From UBA7328 sp002471345 (lineage in GTDB: Bacteria > Bacteroidota > Bacteroidia > Chitinophagales > Saprospiraceae), in the NCBI GenBank assembly GCA_964011275.1, contig CAXGOB010000042.1:1-44322 (forward strand): a stretch of 44,322 bases of DNA, written 5' to 3'. The notes beneath the pieces were generated by a model. That model was not told the DNA's origin, ran no database searches, and saw only the letters and a program-made list of their open reading frames with translations. The position numbers were made by a program, and so were the translations under genes. This document shows, in pieces, positions 7,745 through 16,788 of the stretch. Position 1 is the first letter of the stretch; every line of letters starts with the position of its first letter.

Positions 7745-9199
7745 TTAATTTCTGGATTGGATAGCGGGCCTTGTCATGAGAATTGACGTCTCTTGCATAG
7801 TTGCTTCGATCTCTTCCGCATTCACGGGCAACCAATCTGTAAAATTCTCAACGCCTTCTTTGGTGACTACAACCACATCTTCCACTCTGACATAAAGCTT
7901 TTCTTCTGGAATCCAGATCATTGGGTCCACAGCAAAGACTTCTCCTTCGGTCAAAGGTGTGGCTTTATAATTGCCAACATCATGTACAGCCATACCTACA
8001 GGGTGTTGCATATGTCCGCGAAAGGTCAAAGCCTTTTCTACGGCTTTTAGGTAATGCGACTTTGAAAAAGTATGATTGTCAATATACTTTCTCATTTCTT
8101 TTGCTGCATTTTCTAAAACATTAGTGACGGTCACACCGGGCTTAATTTGTTTAATCAACGCGGAGCGATAAGCTACAACGAAGTTGTACAATTCAAGCTG
8201 TTCACTTGTAAATTTTCCGTTGACTGGCCACATTCTGGTAATGTCACTTGTATAGTAATGATAATCGGGGGCAAAATCCATAAGCACGAGATCCCCCGAA
8301 TGTAAAGGATCATTATTTCTGAAGTAGTGACCCATCCATGCGTTGGTGCCTCCACCAGTTATAGCGCAATATCCATCTCTTCGAGCATCATTTATTTGAT
8401 GCACATATCGGGCACATGCTTCTACTTGATATTCGAAGGTACCCGGTTTGGTGCATCGCATCGCCTCAAGTAATCCATGTCCGGCAATATAAGAAGCCTG
8501 TCTGATCATATCGATCTCTTCTTTGCTTTTTATGTTGCGCATTTTATCTAGAAAAGGAGATAGGTCATTGATTTCGAATTGAGGATACCTTTGCCTCAGT
8601 AAATTGATGAAGTTCCCTTCTTTAGAGATTCGACCATCCCAAGGGTCGTTGCTCAAGCTGGATTGATATCGCAAATTTTCATCTCTACTGTCTTTGCCTG
8701 TTTCGGCTGGACTAAATGGGGTGTAAATCACTGGATGCGGAGATCTGACCAAGCCACCATATACCCAATTTCTGGCCATATCTTCAATAGGCTTTACCTC
8801 CTGAACTCCTGTAAGGTTTTTGATAAGGTCTTTGTCTTCTGCCGACAACGTCTTGCCTTCGCTGCGCTCTCTACCTGAGTTACGATGTTGAATATAGAGC
8901 GTAGCCCTACGATTCCTCCCATCCAACGCCAGGTATGCATGTGGCGCTTCAAATCCGGATAGATAGTAGAATGTATTGGATTGCCTAAATGAATTAAATC
9001 CCCTTGCATCTGCAGCACCTTGAATTATGGCGATACCATTGTTGCCGATGGCATCATAAACTTTGACTCTCCTATTTTCAAATTCTTCTTTTGAGAAATT
9101 CTTCTGAAAGGTATATTTATCTTGAGCGTTAAGAAAGCATGAAGCACAGATAATCAATAGTGCAGACAAAGAAATCGAAACAAATGAGTGGGTAGGCAT
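7745..9199 (-). CDS. Secreted M24 family Xaa-Pro aminopeptidase-like peptidase
   Basis: This 484-aa protein has a signal peptide (1-25), an aminopeptidase P N-terminal domain (about 30-190) and a pita-bread M24 catalytic domain (about 225-460). Metal ligands visible are D308 and D319 (MDFA and YYTSDITR), H399 (HPVG) and E440 (RVEDVV). The ligand normally found as Glu in an EPG motif is Asp here (VDP, D425), which keeps the charge but shortens the side chain. Family members release N-terminal residues next to proline using two metal ions. It is first in the two-gene peptidase operon, with a promoter-like box just upstream. Confidence 0.9.
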   Translation of the reverse strand: MPTHSFVSISLSALLIICASCFLNAQDKYTFQKNFSKEEFENRRVKVYDAIGNNGIAIIQGAADARGFNSFRQSNTFYYLSGFEAPHAYLALDGRNRRATLYIQHRNSGRERSEGKTLSAEDKDLIKNLTGVQEVKPIEDMARNWVYGGLVRSPHPVIYTPFSPAETGKDSRDENLRYQSSLSNDPWDGRISKEGNFINLLRQRYPQFEINDLSPFLDKMRNIKSKEEIDMIRQASYIAGHGLLEAMRCTKPGTFEYQVEACARYVHQINDARRDGYCAITGGGTNAWMGHYFRNNDPLHSGDLVLMDFAPDYHYYTSDITRMWPVNGKFTSEQLELYNFVVAYRSALIKQIKPGVTVTNVLENAAKEMRKYIDNHTFSKSHYLKAVEKALTFRGHMQHPVGMAVHDVGNYKATPLTEGEVFAVDPMIWIPEEKLYVRVEDVVVVTKEGVENFTDWLPVNAEEIEATMQETSILMTRPAIQSRN

Positions 9200-9217
9200 G
9201 ACCGAAATTATTTACTG

Positions 9218-9226
9218 CTAAATATA
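9218..9226 (-). promoter_or_regulatory. Candidate -7 box for the M24-M1 peptidase operon
   Basis: On the reverse strand TATATTTAG fits the Bacteroidota -7 consensus TAnnTTTG in all but the last base and lies about 20 nt before the M24 ATG. No convincing -33 TTTG is seen at 19-nt spacing. Confidence 0.35.
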
Positions 9227-9313
9227 CCAAATTAGCAGCCAAGTCTTCATAACGCTCCCATTGAAGGTATTTAACCCTCTTTTCTTTTTACTCCCTTTGC
9301 AGCCATCTCAAAA

Positions 9314-9383
9314 AAAGGAACCATTAATGTAACCATCGTCCTACTTCATCTTTGCTTCTCTACCCTTTTTGTATTTTTAGTGA
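9314..9383 (+). promoter_or_regulatory. Conserved DUF6090 leader/promoter
   Basis: GGAACCATTAATGTAACC holds GTAAC at 9329-9333, 55 nt before ATG. The second box reads TATTTTTA (9372-9379). Confidence 0.5.
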
Positions 9384-10112
9384 ATGCTGACATTCTTCAG
9401 ACGGATAAGAAAAGGGTTACTTGAAGGTGGTCGTACATCAAAGTACCTCCTCTATGCGATCGGTGAAATTCTCCTTGTGATGATTGGTATTCTTTTGGCG
9501 CTTCAAGTGAATAATTGGAAAGAAAATAAAATTGCGAGGAAAGCTGAAAAAGTAATGCTAATCGAAATAGAAGAATCACTACAGGCAGATATCACAGATT
9601 TAAACTTTAACATTGATGTCATAACTAAAATGACAACGGGGCTTGAAATCATTGAGAATCACATAGAAGTTAAATCTTCCTATCATGACAGTCTGGCTCA
9701 GCATTTTGGAAGGCTTTCTACTTTGGTCGGTTTTTATCCAAACTCCACAATTTTTGAAAGTTTAAAATCTGCAGGTATGGAATTAATTTCGTCTGATAGT
9801 TTGCGTACTGAAATTATCAATTATTATACTTTCCATCATACCCAAATTTTATTGATGGAAAAGGAATATTTGAATGCTATTTACCATAACATGTTCCTTC
9901 CTTTTATAAATAGCAATTTTAGTTTTCATTTATTCGGAGAAGCAGTTCCAGTTTCTTATCAAAAGTTAGTAAATGATAGTAAAACCATGAATACCATAAA
10001 TGCGGCTCAAATTATCTATAACCTGCAAAAGAGTAGGACTCAAAATACTCGAAATGCAGCACAAAAATTACGAAATCACATAATCCAAAAACTCAAAATG
10101 TTTCCCATCTGA
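9384..10112 (+). CDS. DUF6090 family membrane protein
   Basis: This intact 242-aa member starts MLTFFRRIRKGLLEG, then a membrane segment (YLLYAIGEILLVMIGILLA, LQVNNWKENK). The outer domain carries the landmark GMELISSDSLRTEI and is rich in Asn, Ile and Glu. Length and layout match the copies at 4707 and 10246. The role is unknown; it is likely anchored in the inner membrane with about 195 residues in the periplasm. It stands divergent from the M24-M1 peptidase operon and has its own leader. Confidence 0.85.
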   Translation: MLTFFRRIRKGLLEGGRTSKYLLYAIGEILLVMIGILLALQVNNWKENKIARKAEKVMLIEIEESLQADITDLNFNIDVITKMTTGLEIIENHIEVKSSYHDSLAQHFGRLSTLVGFYPNSTIFESLKSAGMELISSDSLRTEIINYYTFHHTQILLMEKEYLNAIYHNMFLPFINSNFSFHLFGEAVPVSYQKLVNDSKTMNTINAAQIIYNLQKSRTQNTRNAAQKLRNHIIQKLKMFPI

Positions 10113-10179
10113 AAATGGGAATGAGTTTGCGATAAAATAATGTTCGTTTCTTGAGACTGTCAATTCGGGAGTAAAGAAT

Positions 10180-10245
10180 AACCAACCATTTAGGTAACAT
10201 CCTTCCGCTGACCCTCAGTTCTCACCTATTCATTATCTTTAGTGG
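10180..10245 (+). promoter_or_regulatory. Conserved DUF6090 leader/promoter
   Basis: TTTAGGTAACATCC has GTAAC at 10194-10198, 52 nt before ATG. TATCTTTA at 10234-10241 ends 4 nt before ATG. The middle (CCGCTGACCCTCAGTT) is shared with the orphan leader at 3372. Confidence 0.55.
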
Positions 10246-10971
10246 ATGCTCACATTACTAAGAAGAATACGAAAGTCATTGATTGATTCAGGTAGTGCAA
10301 GAAAGTATCTTCTCTATGCTATTGGTGAGATTGCTCTTGTAGTGATAGGGATATTAATGGCACTTCAGATTAATAATTGGAGACAGGAAGAAATTACTCA
10401 AAAATTGTCAAATGACCTTTTTATCAACCTAAAAGCAAGTCTAAGACAAGACTCCGTAGAATTAGTTCATATTCTCCAAAAAATTAAAAAATGTGGTGAT
10501 GCGGAAGAAATAATTATTGGAAATAATTACCAGAGCCTCAATGATCAGTTGAGTCGAGCAGAAATTACAGAGCTTCTTCGAGACCTTGACGGAGGAATTT
10601 ATAGTTTTTTCCCTCGTTTTGGAGTATATAATAATATTGTACAGAATAATTATCTCTCACTACTCAAACAAAAACAACTCAAAGCAGACCTAATCTTTCA
10701 CTACGAGCACCTCTATGTTCGCTACAATGCTATTGATGCTGAAATCACAGAAATATTTATCACGTCATTACTCCCAACAATAACAAAAGATATATCCTTT
10801 GTTCCTAAACAAAATGACTTAGCCAACCTAAAGAACTTTAAAAAGTTCTACGACCAAATTCAACAAGATTGCAGGTTAGCACATACATCAACCTTCAATC
10901 AGTTAAGCGTCCTGACAGAAATTCAAAGATCTACAAACTCCCTGATTGAAAGGCTAGAATTAGAGATTTAA
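10246..10971 (+). CDS. DUF6090 family membrane protein
   Basis: This intact 241-aa paralogue begins MLTLLRRIRKSLIDSG, then the membrane segment (YLLYAIGEIALVVIGILMA) and LQINNWRQEE. The DNA of its first 130 bases is close to the copy at 4707 (shared SGSxRKY), while the outer domain is unrelated by eye except for the general helical pattern and a short match around YLSLLKQKQLKADL. Two Cys residues are present. Function is unknown. It is last in the cluster and is followed by a decayed stretch that contains one more orphan leader. Confidence 0.85.
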   Translation: MLTLLRRIRKSLIDSGSARKYLLYAIGEIALVVIGILMALQINNWRQEEITQKLSNDLFINLKASLRQDSVELVHILQKIKKCGDAEEIIIGNNYQSLNDQLSRAEITELLRDLDGGIYSFFPRFGVYNNIVQNNYLSLLKQKQLKADLIFHYEHLYVRYNAIDAEITEIFITSLLPTITKDISFVPKQNDLANLKNFKKFYDQIQQDCRLAHTSTFNQLSVLTEIQRSTNSLIERLELEI

Positions 10972-11311
10972 GCTTCCAAATGATCCATCTACAGAGTGTT
11001 TTTTCCTGGCCTAAATAATTGGGCAGAAATGGACACTGGAATAGGAAATTGTATATGAAGATGTATATAGTGTAGGGAGTTGGGACATATTCATCGAAGA
11101 AAACAATGAAGTAACTGTCGGTTTCTATTAAGAGCTATAGGACCACTCTTCTGAAAAAACAGCCTTTCTGGATATGGAAAGAAATAAAAACGAACCTATA
11201 GTGTAACTGATATCAAAGCTTAATGTGCCATTCGGTCAATCCATGTTTTATCTTAAAAGGACAATGATATTTTAATGTCTAATGACAAAATACAAAGCGC
11301 TCCTGAGTTAC
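10972..11311 (+). other. Non-coding stretch with an orphan DUF6090 leader
   Basis: No gene is seen. At 11188-11207 AAAAACGAACCTATAGTGTAAC matches the leader before the gene at 4707; its GTAAC is at 11203-11207. No DUF6090 start follows. A short open piece before it ends in ENNEVTVGFY and may be part of a lost gene. Confidence 0.4.
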
Positions 11312-12073
11312 TTAACTAATCAATATTCCTCCATCAATATTAATAGTCGTCCCTGTAATCCAAGAAGAATCGTCTGAGGCTAAAAACAAAGCCAGACGAG
11401 CTATATCCTGTGGTTCACCTAGTCTCTTGAGAAGTGTCTTTTTCCTGGCATTATCTATTGCTTGTTCTGGTTCTTCAAAAGCTTGTGCTGAGTCTGTCAG
11501 TAAAGGTGTGTCTACAGGACCTGGGCATATGGCATTAGCTCGTATGTTCGGTGCATAATCTATAGCAATTTGTTTCATTAAGGCGACTGCTCCAGCCTTT
11601 GAAGCGCAATAAGCAGGATGGTTTGGAAAGCTTTTAAAAGCAGCAATTGAAGCATTAATTATGATATTTCCTTTTCCTGTTTTTAATATTTCTGGAATTG
11701 CGTATTTACATAAATAATAGATAGAGCTCAAGTTAGTATCGATTGTGGTATGCCATTTTTCTAACGAAAGATCAGTTAAAGCACCAAGACCGAGAATGCC
11801 AGCATTCAAAGACAAAATATTCAATTTGCCAAAATTGGACAATGCAGCATCTACTAATATTTTATTCTGTTCTGATTGACTTATATCTCCAGAGACAAAT
11901 AGGACATTATTATTAATTTGTCTCAGTTCCTTTTCTAATTTGATGCCCCTTTTACTACTTCTTCCCGAGATAATTAGAGATGCACCTTCTTTGATAAAGA
12001 CTTGAGCAATCGCCTTACCCATTCCACTTGTTGCTCCCGTTATAATTGCAACTTGACCATTTAGTTTTTTCAC
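11312..12073 (-). CDS. SDR family NAD(P)-dependent oxidoreductase
   Basis: This 253-aa classical short-chain dehydrogenase has the cofactor motif TGATSGMG (12-19), NAG at 90-92, structural N114, catalytic S142 with Y155 and K159 (YCASK), and the PGPVDTP loop at 184-190. The C-terminus GTTINIDGG is typical of FabG-like members. It reduces or oxidises a carbonyl/alcohol substrate in the cytoplasm; the substrate is not evident. Arg at position 38 (SGRSS) suggests a preference for NADP. It stands alone, 420 nt from the next gene. Confidence 0.92.
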   Translation of the reverse strand: MKKLNGQVAIITGATSGMGKAIAQVFIKEGASLIISGRSSKRGIKLEKELRQINNNVLFVSGDISQSEQNKILVDAALSNFGKLNILSLNAGILGLGALTDLSLEKWHTTIDTNLSSIYYLCKYAIPEILKTGKGNIIINASIAAFKSFPNHPAYCASKAGAVALMKQIAIDYAPNIRANAICPGPVDTPLLTDSAQAFEEPEQAIDNARKKTLLKRLGEPQDIARLALFLASDDSSWITGTTINIDGGILIS

Positions 12074-12493
12074 CTCAATTTTTACTTTAAATATAGGAGA
12101 CTATCCTTTGTTAAGATAGGTCCGTTTAGAAGTTGTACATGTCCTATGCCCTTCTCTCCCAATAGCCAGTTATTATTCTTATGCTATTTTTCATATTAGC
12201 TGTTATAGCCATCAGAAAGTAATCTACTGGGTATACACAACTGTGTGACAGGTGATTTCGATTGGTAATAATTATTGAAGTAAATCAATTAAAAAGAAAT
12301 CAATTTTGCTATTTGACCAATGTCGTTTATAATGAAACATCGACTGCTAAACTGACGCTGTGTACAATTAAAAGAATAAACAAATGTCTTGGAACAAATA
12401 TATTAACGTTGTCCTTTACCAGAAGTCGATCTAAAGGCAATTCAAGCAGTCAGGAAAGAGCTAAGCAAGAATCATAAAGGCTCTCAATTACGC
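12074..12493. other. Intergenic region, nothing recognised
   Basis: An open + strand stretch of 71 codons lies at 12262-12477, but its composition and lack of recognisable motifs make it unlikely to be a gene. No clear hairpin or promoter was found. Confidence 0.4.
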
Positions 12494-13444
12494 CTAAATT
12501 TCATAATAGAAAGCATCTCTCAAAACTTCCAAGCTCTTGGGAACGGCTGTATCAGGAGATTCGACACCTTCGAACTCAAGGGATATCCATCCTTTGTATC
12601 CCACATTTCGCATCATTTGACCTATGGCAGGATAATCAATGTCGAGTGAATACCATTTACCACCACCGTAATAGGTTTTGGCTTGCACCAGGAATGTTTG
12701 AGGAGCCATAAGCTTTAGCTGATCCTCACGGTTTTCTAAAAAATTGCCTGTATCCAATGTCATTTGCAGCCAAGGACTGTCGATAGCATCCACAATTTTC
12801 TTCACACCTTCAGCAGTACGTCCAAGTCCCCAATGGTTTTCCAAACCTAGGACCACTCCACACTTTTCAGCAGTTGGAATACATGCTTCAATTGAATCAA
12901 TCACCCACTTGAAGCCATCTTCATCTGTATAGCCCTCCAATGTTGGTTCAATACCCTTATTGGCCATGAGATCATCAAAGTTCTTTGAGGTTCCCCAGCG
13001 ACCTGTATTTAATCTCATCGTTGGTATGCCCAAAGCATACGCTAATTCTATCTGCTTTATCGTTTTTGCAATGTTCTCCTCACGTTTTTCTTTTTCAGGA
13101 TAAACATAACCCTGATGTGTGCTGAAACCCATTAGATCTAATCCAGCATGAAAGGCGCGCTTCTTGAGATTTTGTAAATAGCTATTCTCTTCAGAAGCCA
13201 TCTGTACTAAAAGTAGTTCGATGCCATCAAAGCCCATAGCAGCTGCCTTGTCAATGCACATTTCGATAGGCACATCTTCCTTGGGACCGTTAAACTGCCA
13301 AAACGAATAGGTCGAAACTCCAATTGGGTTTCTTCTAATATTGCCTTTTATTTCTTCTTTAGGCTCGGTAGATGTGGAGGCCCCTAGTACGGTTGCCATG
13401 CCCAATGCGGAGGCATTTTGAAGGAATTTTCTACGGTCTGACAT
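12494..13444 (-). CDS. Tat-exported sugar phosphate isomerase/epimerase-like TIM-barrel protein
   Basis: The chosen start gives 316 aa beginning MSDRRKFLQN, a twin-arginine signal; an upstream ATG at 13519 would bury this signal 25 residues in. The mature part is an AP_endonuc_2 / xylose-isomerase-like TIM barrel. Metal ligands visible are E202 (LENHWG), D231 (LDTGNF) and E290 or E292 near the end. Related proteins isomerise or epimerise sugars or inositols, or cleave sugar derivatives; the substrate here is unknown. Export through Tat implies folding and metal loading in the cytoplasm first. It is a single gene, with no sugar uptake genes alongside. Confidence 0.88.
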   Translation of the reverse strand: MSDRRKFLQNASALGMATVLGASTSTEPKEEIKGNIRRNPIGVSTYSFWQFNGPKEDVPIEMCIDKAAAMGFDGIELLLVQMASEENSYLQNLKKRAFHAGLDLMGFSTHQGYVYPEKEKREENIAKTIKQIELAYALGIPTMRLNTGRWGTSKNFDDLMANKGIEPTLEGYTDEDGFKWVIDSIEACIPTAEKCGVVLGLENHWGLGRTAEGVKKIVDAIDSPWLQMTLDTGNFLENREDQLKLMAPQTFLVQAKTYYGGGKWYSLDIDYPAIGQMMRNVGYKGWISLEFEGVESPDTAVPKSLEVLRDAFYYEI

Positions 13445-13708
13445 TTTGCTTATTGCTTTTATATTAGCTTCTAAAGATAAGAAGAAAGATAAATTGACGT
13501 GAAAAATCAAATTAACCAATTAGGTAATGATAAGTATCTTATCCAAATAATGATAGAAAAACAAAGCTCATAACAAGCTATGACCACATCCTTAATTAAC
13601 CCTATGGCAATCCATTATCATCAAGTATATAAATGAATAACTGACCTATAACTAATTTCACTAAAAGAACACCCAACAGATTCCGACTTATTTTGAAGGA
13701 ATGGAAAT

Positions 13709-13870
13709 AGAGTATGTTTAGTTTAAACTTTTGCGATAAAAATCAATCATTTTGTGCCCCTTCGAGGCAAGGAAATAGGAATTTTGCAAAGCATAGTGAC
13801 TATTTTCTTAACGACTAGTGGTTGCAAAAAGGACATTTTTAGACCGAAGTGTTAAGCTTAAACACGCTCT
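13709..13870 (-). mobile_element. MITE-like palindromic element A (162 bp)
   Basis: Ends are imperfect inverted repeats: on the reverse strand AGAGCGTGTTTAAGC at 13870 and AGAGTATGTTTAG at 13709 on the + strand (14 of 20 positions agree). Inner parts also pair (ATAAAAATCAATC side with the TTGCAACC side). Element B at 29985-30147 has almost the same length, ends starting AGAGCGTGT or AGAGCATGT, and the same folded layout. No transposase is encoded. No clear target duplication was found. Confidence 0.5.
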
Positions 13871-13891
13871 TAGCATATATGAATGAATTCT

Positions 13892-14220
13892 CTATTTGTT
13901 TGACTTCAAAAACTGCAAGTACCTAACTCATCTCTCAAGTATCAAAAAACCCGAAATTTTTCCCGTTTCCCTTATAAATTAATAGCCCAGAACTTGATTG
14001 CCAAAAACATCTATACAAACAGGAAATAAAGTATTTAAATTTTGCTTATTTCGATAAACGACAAATTGCTTATCCACAGCATTAATGGTATAGGATACAA
14101 CGACTTCTACACTGTGATATTCACCATAATACTCTTCCAAATTTGGTGTTGAATCATATGCTTCCACTCTTTCTATCTGCCAAATTTCAAATCTTTCATG
14201 AATAACTGGAACAGCGGCTT
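13892..14220 (-). pseudogene. Decayed C-terminal fragment of a serine hydrolase paralogue
   Basis: The translation matches the C-terminal roughly 105 residues of the full hydrolase at 14802-16448: VPVIHERFEIWQIERVEAY against APVIVNEIFEVWQTERVDAY, then LEEYYGEYHSVEV against LEEYIGEYHSVEV, and DVFGNQVLGY against DVFGNQIQGY. After GY the parent has CAA (Gln); the copy has TAA (13979-13981). The match then goes on in frame (FIRETGKIS) to a second stop TGA (13928-13930), where the parent has an Arg codon (CGG). The N-terminal catalytic part is missing. It is a tandem duplication remnant. Confidence 0.75.
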
Positions 14221-14279
14221 TTATATAGTAACAGTCAAGGAATCAATTACCAAAAGCATGTCCTAGGAAGTAGGGAACA

Positions 14280-14777
14280 CTATTCTTCACAACTCCAGGG
14301 ATGTACTTCCGCTGCGTGATAACGGTCTATCAGCCAGCTTTCACCTTCGCGAACGAATACAATGGTTTCTAAGAAGTCAGCCTCACACTCCTTCCCGTTC
14401 TTTCCTTGTGCAGTCTCGTGGTTCTTGAGTGTGGTCCAGGCCACGTCTCCTAGAAAACGTGTTCGTAAATCACTGAATTCGGCTGTCCATTTGGTATCAC
14501 CTCCACCTTTTTTAAGTCTAGCAACAAGCTCAGTACTGGTAAGCGGTAGGGTATCCTCAAGAAGCAGGAACTGAGGTGTGAGAGGGGCAAGGATAGATGT
14601 TGTGTCAATCTCTTGCATAGCGACATACCACCCCTCTAGTGTAGTGCGGATAGCCAAGGAGTCTGTAACCTCGTTATTGGTATTCTGAAGTGATTTTGGT
14701 GACCCCGTTGAGCCAGAACAAGCTACTAACTGAAAGATAAATAGTGATGTTGTAAGTTGAAGTAGAATACGTCTCAT
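14280..14777 (-). CDS. NTF2-like (SnoaL/DUF4440-type) lipoprotein
   Basis: This 165-aa protein has a lipoprotein signal (FQLVAC, lipid-attached C20) and one NTF2-like cone domain: a starting helix (IRTTLEGWYVAMQEIDT), the stretch LAPLTPQFLLLED, and strands ending FVREGESWLIDRYHAAE. Such domains bind small ligands or act as isomerase-like or accessory units; no catalytic set can be assigned. It is 24 nt after the serine hydrolase and before the decayed copy of that hydrolase's C-terminus, so it is probably co-transcribed with the hydrolase and was caught between two halves of a duplication. Confidence 0.75.
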   Translation of the reverse strand: MRRILLQLTTSLFIFQLVACSGSTGSPKSLQNTNNEVTDSLAIRTTLEGWYVAMQEIDTTSILAPLTPQFLLLEDTLPLTSTELVARLKKGGGDTKWTAEFSDLRTRFLGDVAWTTLKNHETAQGKNGKECEADFLETIVFVREGESWLIDRYHAAEVHPWSCEE

Positions 14778-14801
14778 TCTAAATTATTAAGTAATTTTAT
14801 T

Positions 14802-16448
14802 TTAATTATTCATTTTAGAAAATTGTAAATTTCTAATCCGTCTATCTTGTATCATGAAACTATTAATTTTTCCTTCTTCTCTTATAAATTGATAGCCCTG
14901 AATTTGATTGCCAAAAACATCTTCACTGACAGGAAGTAAATTCTTTATTTTTTCATTGTTTCGCAACACAACTAACTGCTTGGCCTCCACCTGAATGGCA
15001 TAGGTTACACCGACTTCTACACTATGGTATTCGCCAATGTACTCTTCTAAGTTTGCCCTAGAATGATAAGCATCTACTCTCTCTGTTTGCCATACTTCAA
15101 ATATTTCGTTTACAATTACTGGAGCTCCTGTTTGTTTATCGAATGTACACTTCACCATGGGCCTATCCTTACGAAAAAATTCATTCTCTGAAGAAGGAAT
15201 AAGTTGATACTCCTGCTCATCCCATAATTGAGTAATTGTCAATGTATCATTCTTTAGCTTATTTTGTAAACGAAGATGTGGCTGATCTTTTACAGCGAAA
15301 AGACCTGTGTGTTTTTGTAGTTGTTGGGTAGTAAGTTTTGGTGTATTTGTAGGGCGTTCAATTTCCTTAGTTTTTTGCTTTGCTTCTTCTTTAGGAATCA
15401 TTAAATCTAATAACCCAAAAAATTTAGGACCATTGAGGAAATCAGGTGTATTTGCTAACACTACTAAAGTCTTTTTTAGTGATGGCAATCGCCAAAGCAC
15501 GGCTCGAAAACCACCCCAAGAACCTGTGTGTTGTACCACCCGTTGTCCATTATTTTCTTGTATGAATAAACCTCCTGCATATTCTATGGTATCCCCATTA
15601 TTTAATATTCCTCTTTCGTGTTGCCGGTCATATAAAGCTTGCCCACCTACTTGATGATCATAAAAATTATTGTCCCATAATAAAAGATCTTCAAACGTTG
15701 TATACACCTGACCATCTCCCCCTAAGGCTATATTATAAAAATGCTTTTTTTGATATGTACTGTCAGTAAGAGGGGTATAACCTGTCGCACTATTTTTAAC
15801 AATGCGATTTGGGTTTTCTAGGATAAAGGTGCTTTGCATTCCTAATGGTTCAAAAATATGCTTCTGAGCAAAAGTACCTATTGATTCTCCAGCTACTCTT
15901 CTTATAATTATGGCTAAAAGTAAATAGCCTCCATTGTTATACATATGCTGTTGACCCGGTGGAAAACTGCGTTCTTTTTGTCGCGTCATTATGTCGAGTC
16001 CCATCTCTTCGGTAAAGATATTTTCAAAAGGAATCCCTGCATAAGCAGTAATTTCTACATAATCTCTAAAGCCACTAGTATGGTTTAATAGATTCCGAAT
16101 GTTCACTACTTCCTCCTGAAAAACAGGCATTTCTGGTAAGAACTTTTGAATTGGATCATCGATAGAGAGTTTTCCTTGCTGTTCCAATAAAAAAATACAA
16201 GCTGCGGTAAATTGCTTGCCAATCGAACCCACATCAAAAACCGTTTTAGATGTTATCGGAATATAATAATCTAAATTGGCTAAACCATAAGCTTTTTGGA
16301 ACTCGATTTTACCATCTTCGAAAACGCCGATTATTCCACCTGGGCGGTTTTCTTTTTCTTCAAAAAGATCAGCTATTTCCGTTTCTAATTGAGCGAAAAT
16401 TAGGTTTGCCGTTAAGCATATAAGTAGGATTGATATTAGCTTTTTCAT
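14802..16448 (-). CDS. Exported serine hydrolase, beta-lactamase/class C (PBP4*-like) family
   Basis: The start at 16448 gives 548 aa with a clean signal peptide (MKKLISILLICL, cut near FAQ-LE). A further 62 open codons upstream look non-coding. Catalytic motifs are S75-I-G-K78 (SxxK), Y170-N-N172 (YxN) and H307-T-G309 (HTG box). The roughly 190 C-terminal residues after the catalytic domain form a DUF3471-like beta-rich domain. Relatives act as D-amino-acid peptidases, esterases or penicillin-binding proteins in the periplasm. It is followed by the NTF2-like lipoprotein and a broken copy of its own C-terminal domain. Confidence 0.9.
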   Translation of the reverse strand: MKKLISILLICLTANLIFAQLETEIADLFEEKENRPGGIIGVFEDGKIEFQKAYGLANLDYYIPITSKTVFDVGSIGKQFTAACIFLLEQQGKLSIDDPIQKFLPEMPVFQEEVVNIRNLLNHTSGFRDYVEITAYAGIPFENIFTEEMGLDIMTRQKERSFPPGQQHMYNNGGYLLLAIIIRRVAGESIGTFAQKHIFEPLGMQSTFILENPNRIVKNSATGYTPLTDSTYQKKHFYNIALGGDGQVYTTFEDLLLWDNNFYDHQVGGQALYDRQHERGILNNGDTIEYAGGLFIQENNGQRVVQHTGSWGGFRAVLWRLPSLKKTLVVLANTPDFLNGPKFFGLLDLMIPKEEAKQKTKEIERPTNTPKLTTQQLQKHTGLFAVKDQPHLRLQNKLKNDTLTITQLWDEQEYQLIPSSENEFFRKDRPMVKCTFDKQTGAPVIVNEIFEVWQTERVDAYHSRANLEEYIGEYHSVEVGVTYAIQVEAKQLVVLRNNEKIKNLLPVSEDVFGNQIQGYQFIREEGKINSFMIQDRRIRNLQFSKMNN

Positions 16449-16670
16449 TTTATCTATTTTAAAACTATGTAAGTTCCAGATTGAAATTTCAAGATTGAAC
16501 CCTGTATTTTTTTTAATATCATAACCATTAATGGAAGCCCTTAATCTGAGACCTTGCTTCCTTTTCATTAATGCAATTTTCTTTTTATCTATCGACACAA
16601 AAAGAAACAAAAAAGTCTCGTCAAACGCAATCACTCCGTGTGCTTTGACCTCCCATCCGCCACCCTTTTA

Positions 16671-16717
16671 AAAGTGAGTTTCACTTTAATTTATCTCTAG
16701 ATTTTCATCAATCTAGA
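16671..16717 (-). terminator. Two hairpins downstream of the D-amino-acid operon
   Basis: TCTAGATT (16696-16703) pairs perfectly with AATCTAGA (16710-16717) around a 6-nt loop. AAAGTGA (16671-16677) pairs with TCACTTT (16681-16687). They lie 70-120 nt after the stop of the last operon gene. T-runs are weak, so termination is likely but not certain. The rest of the 16449-16788 gap shows no gene. Confidence 0.4.
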
Positions 16718-16788
16718 CGTAATGCTAAATTGGCAGTTACAGTTCACACTCTCAACTCAAAACTCTTAACTTTCTGTCTTTTGTCTTC

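Noticed and set aside
12262..12477. 71-codon + strand open frame
   Set aside because: Low-complexity end, no family resemblance, no promoter.
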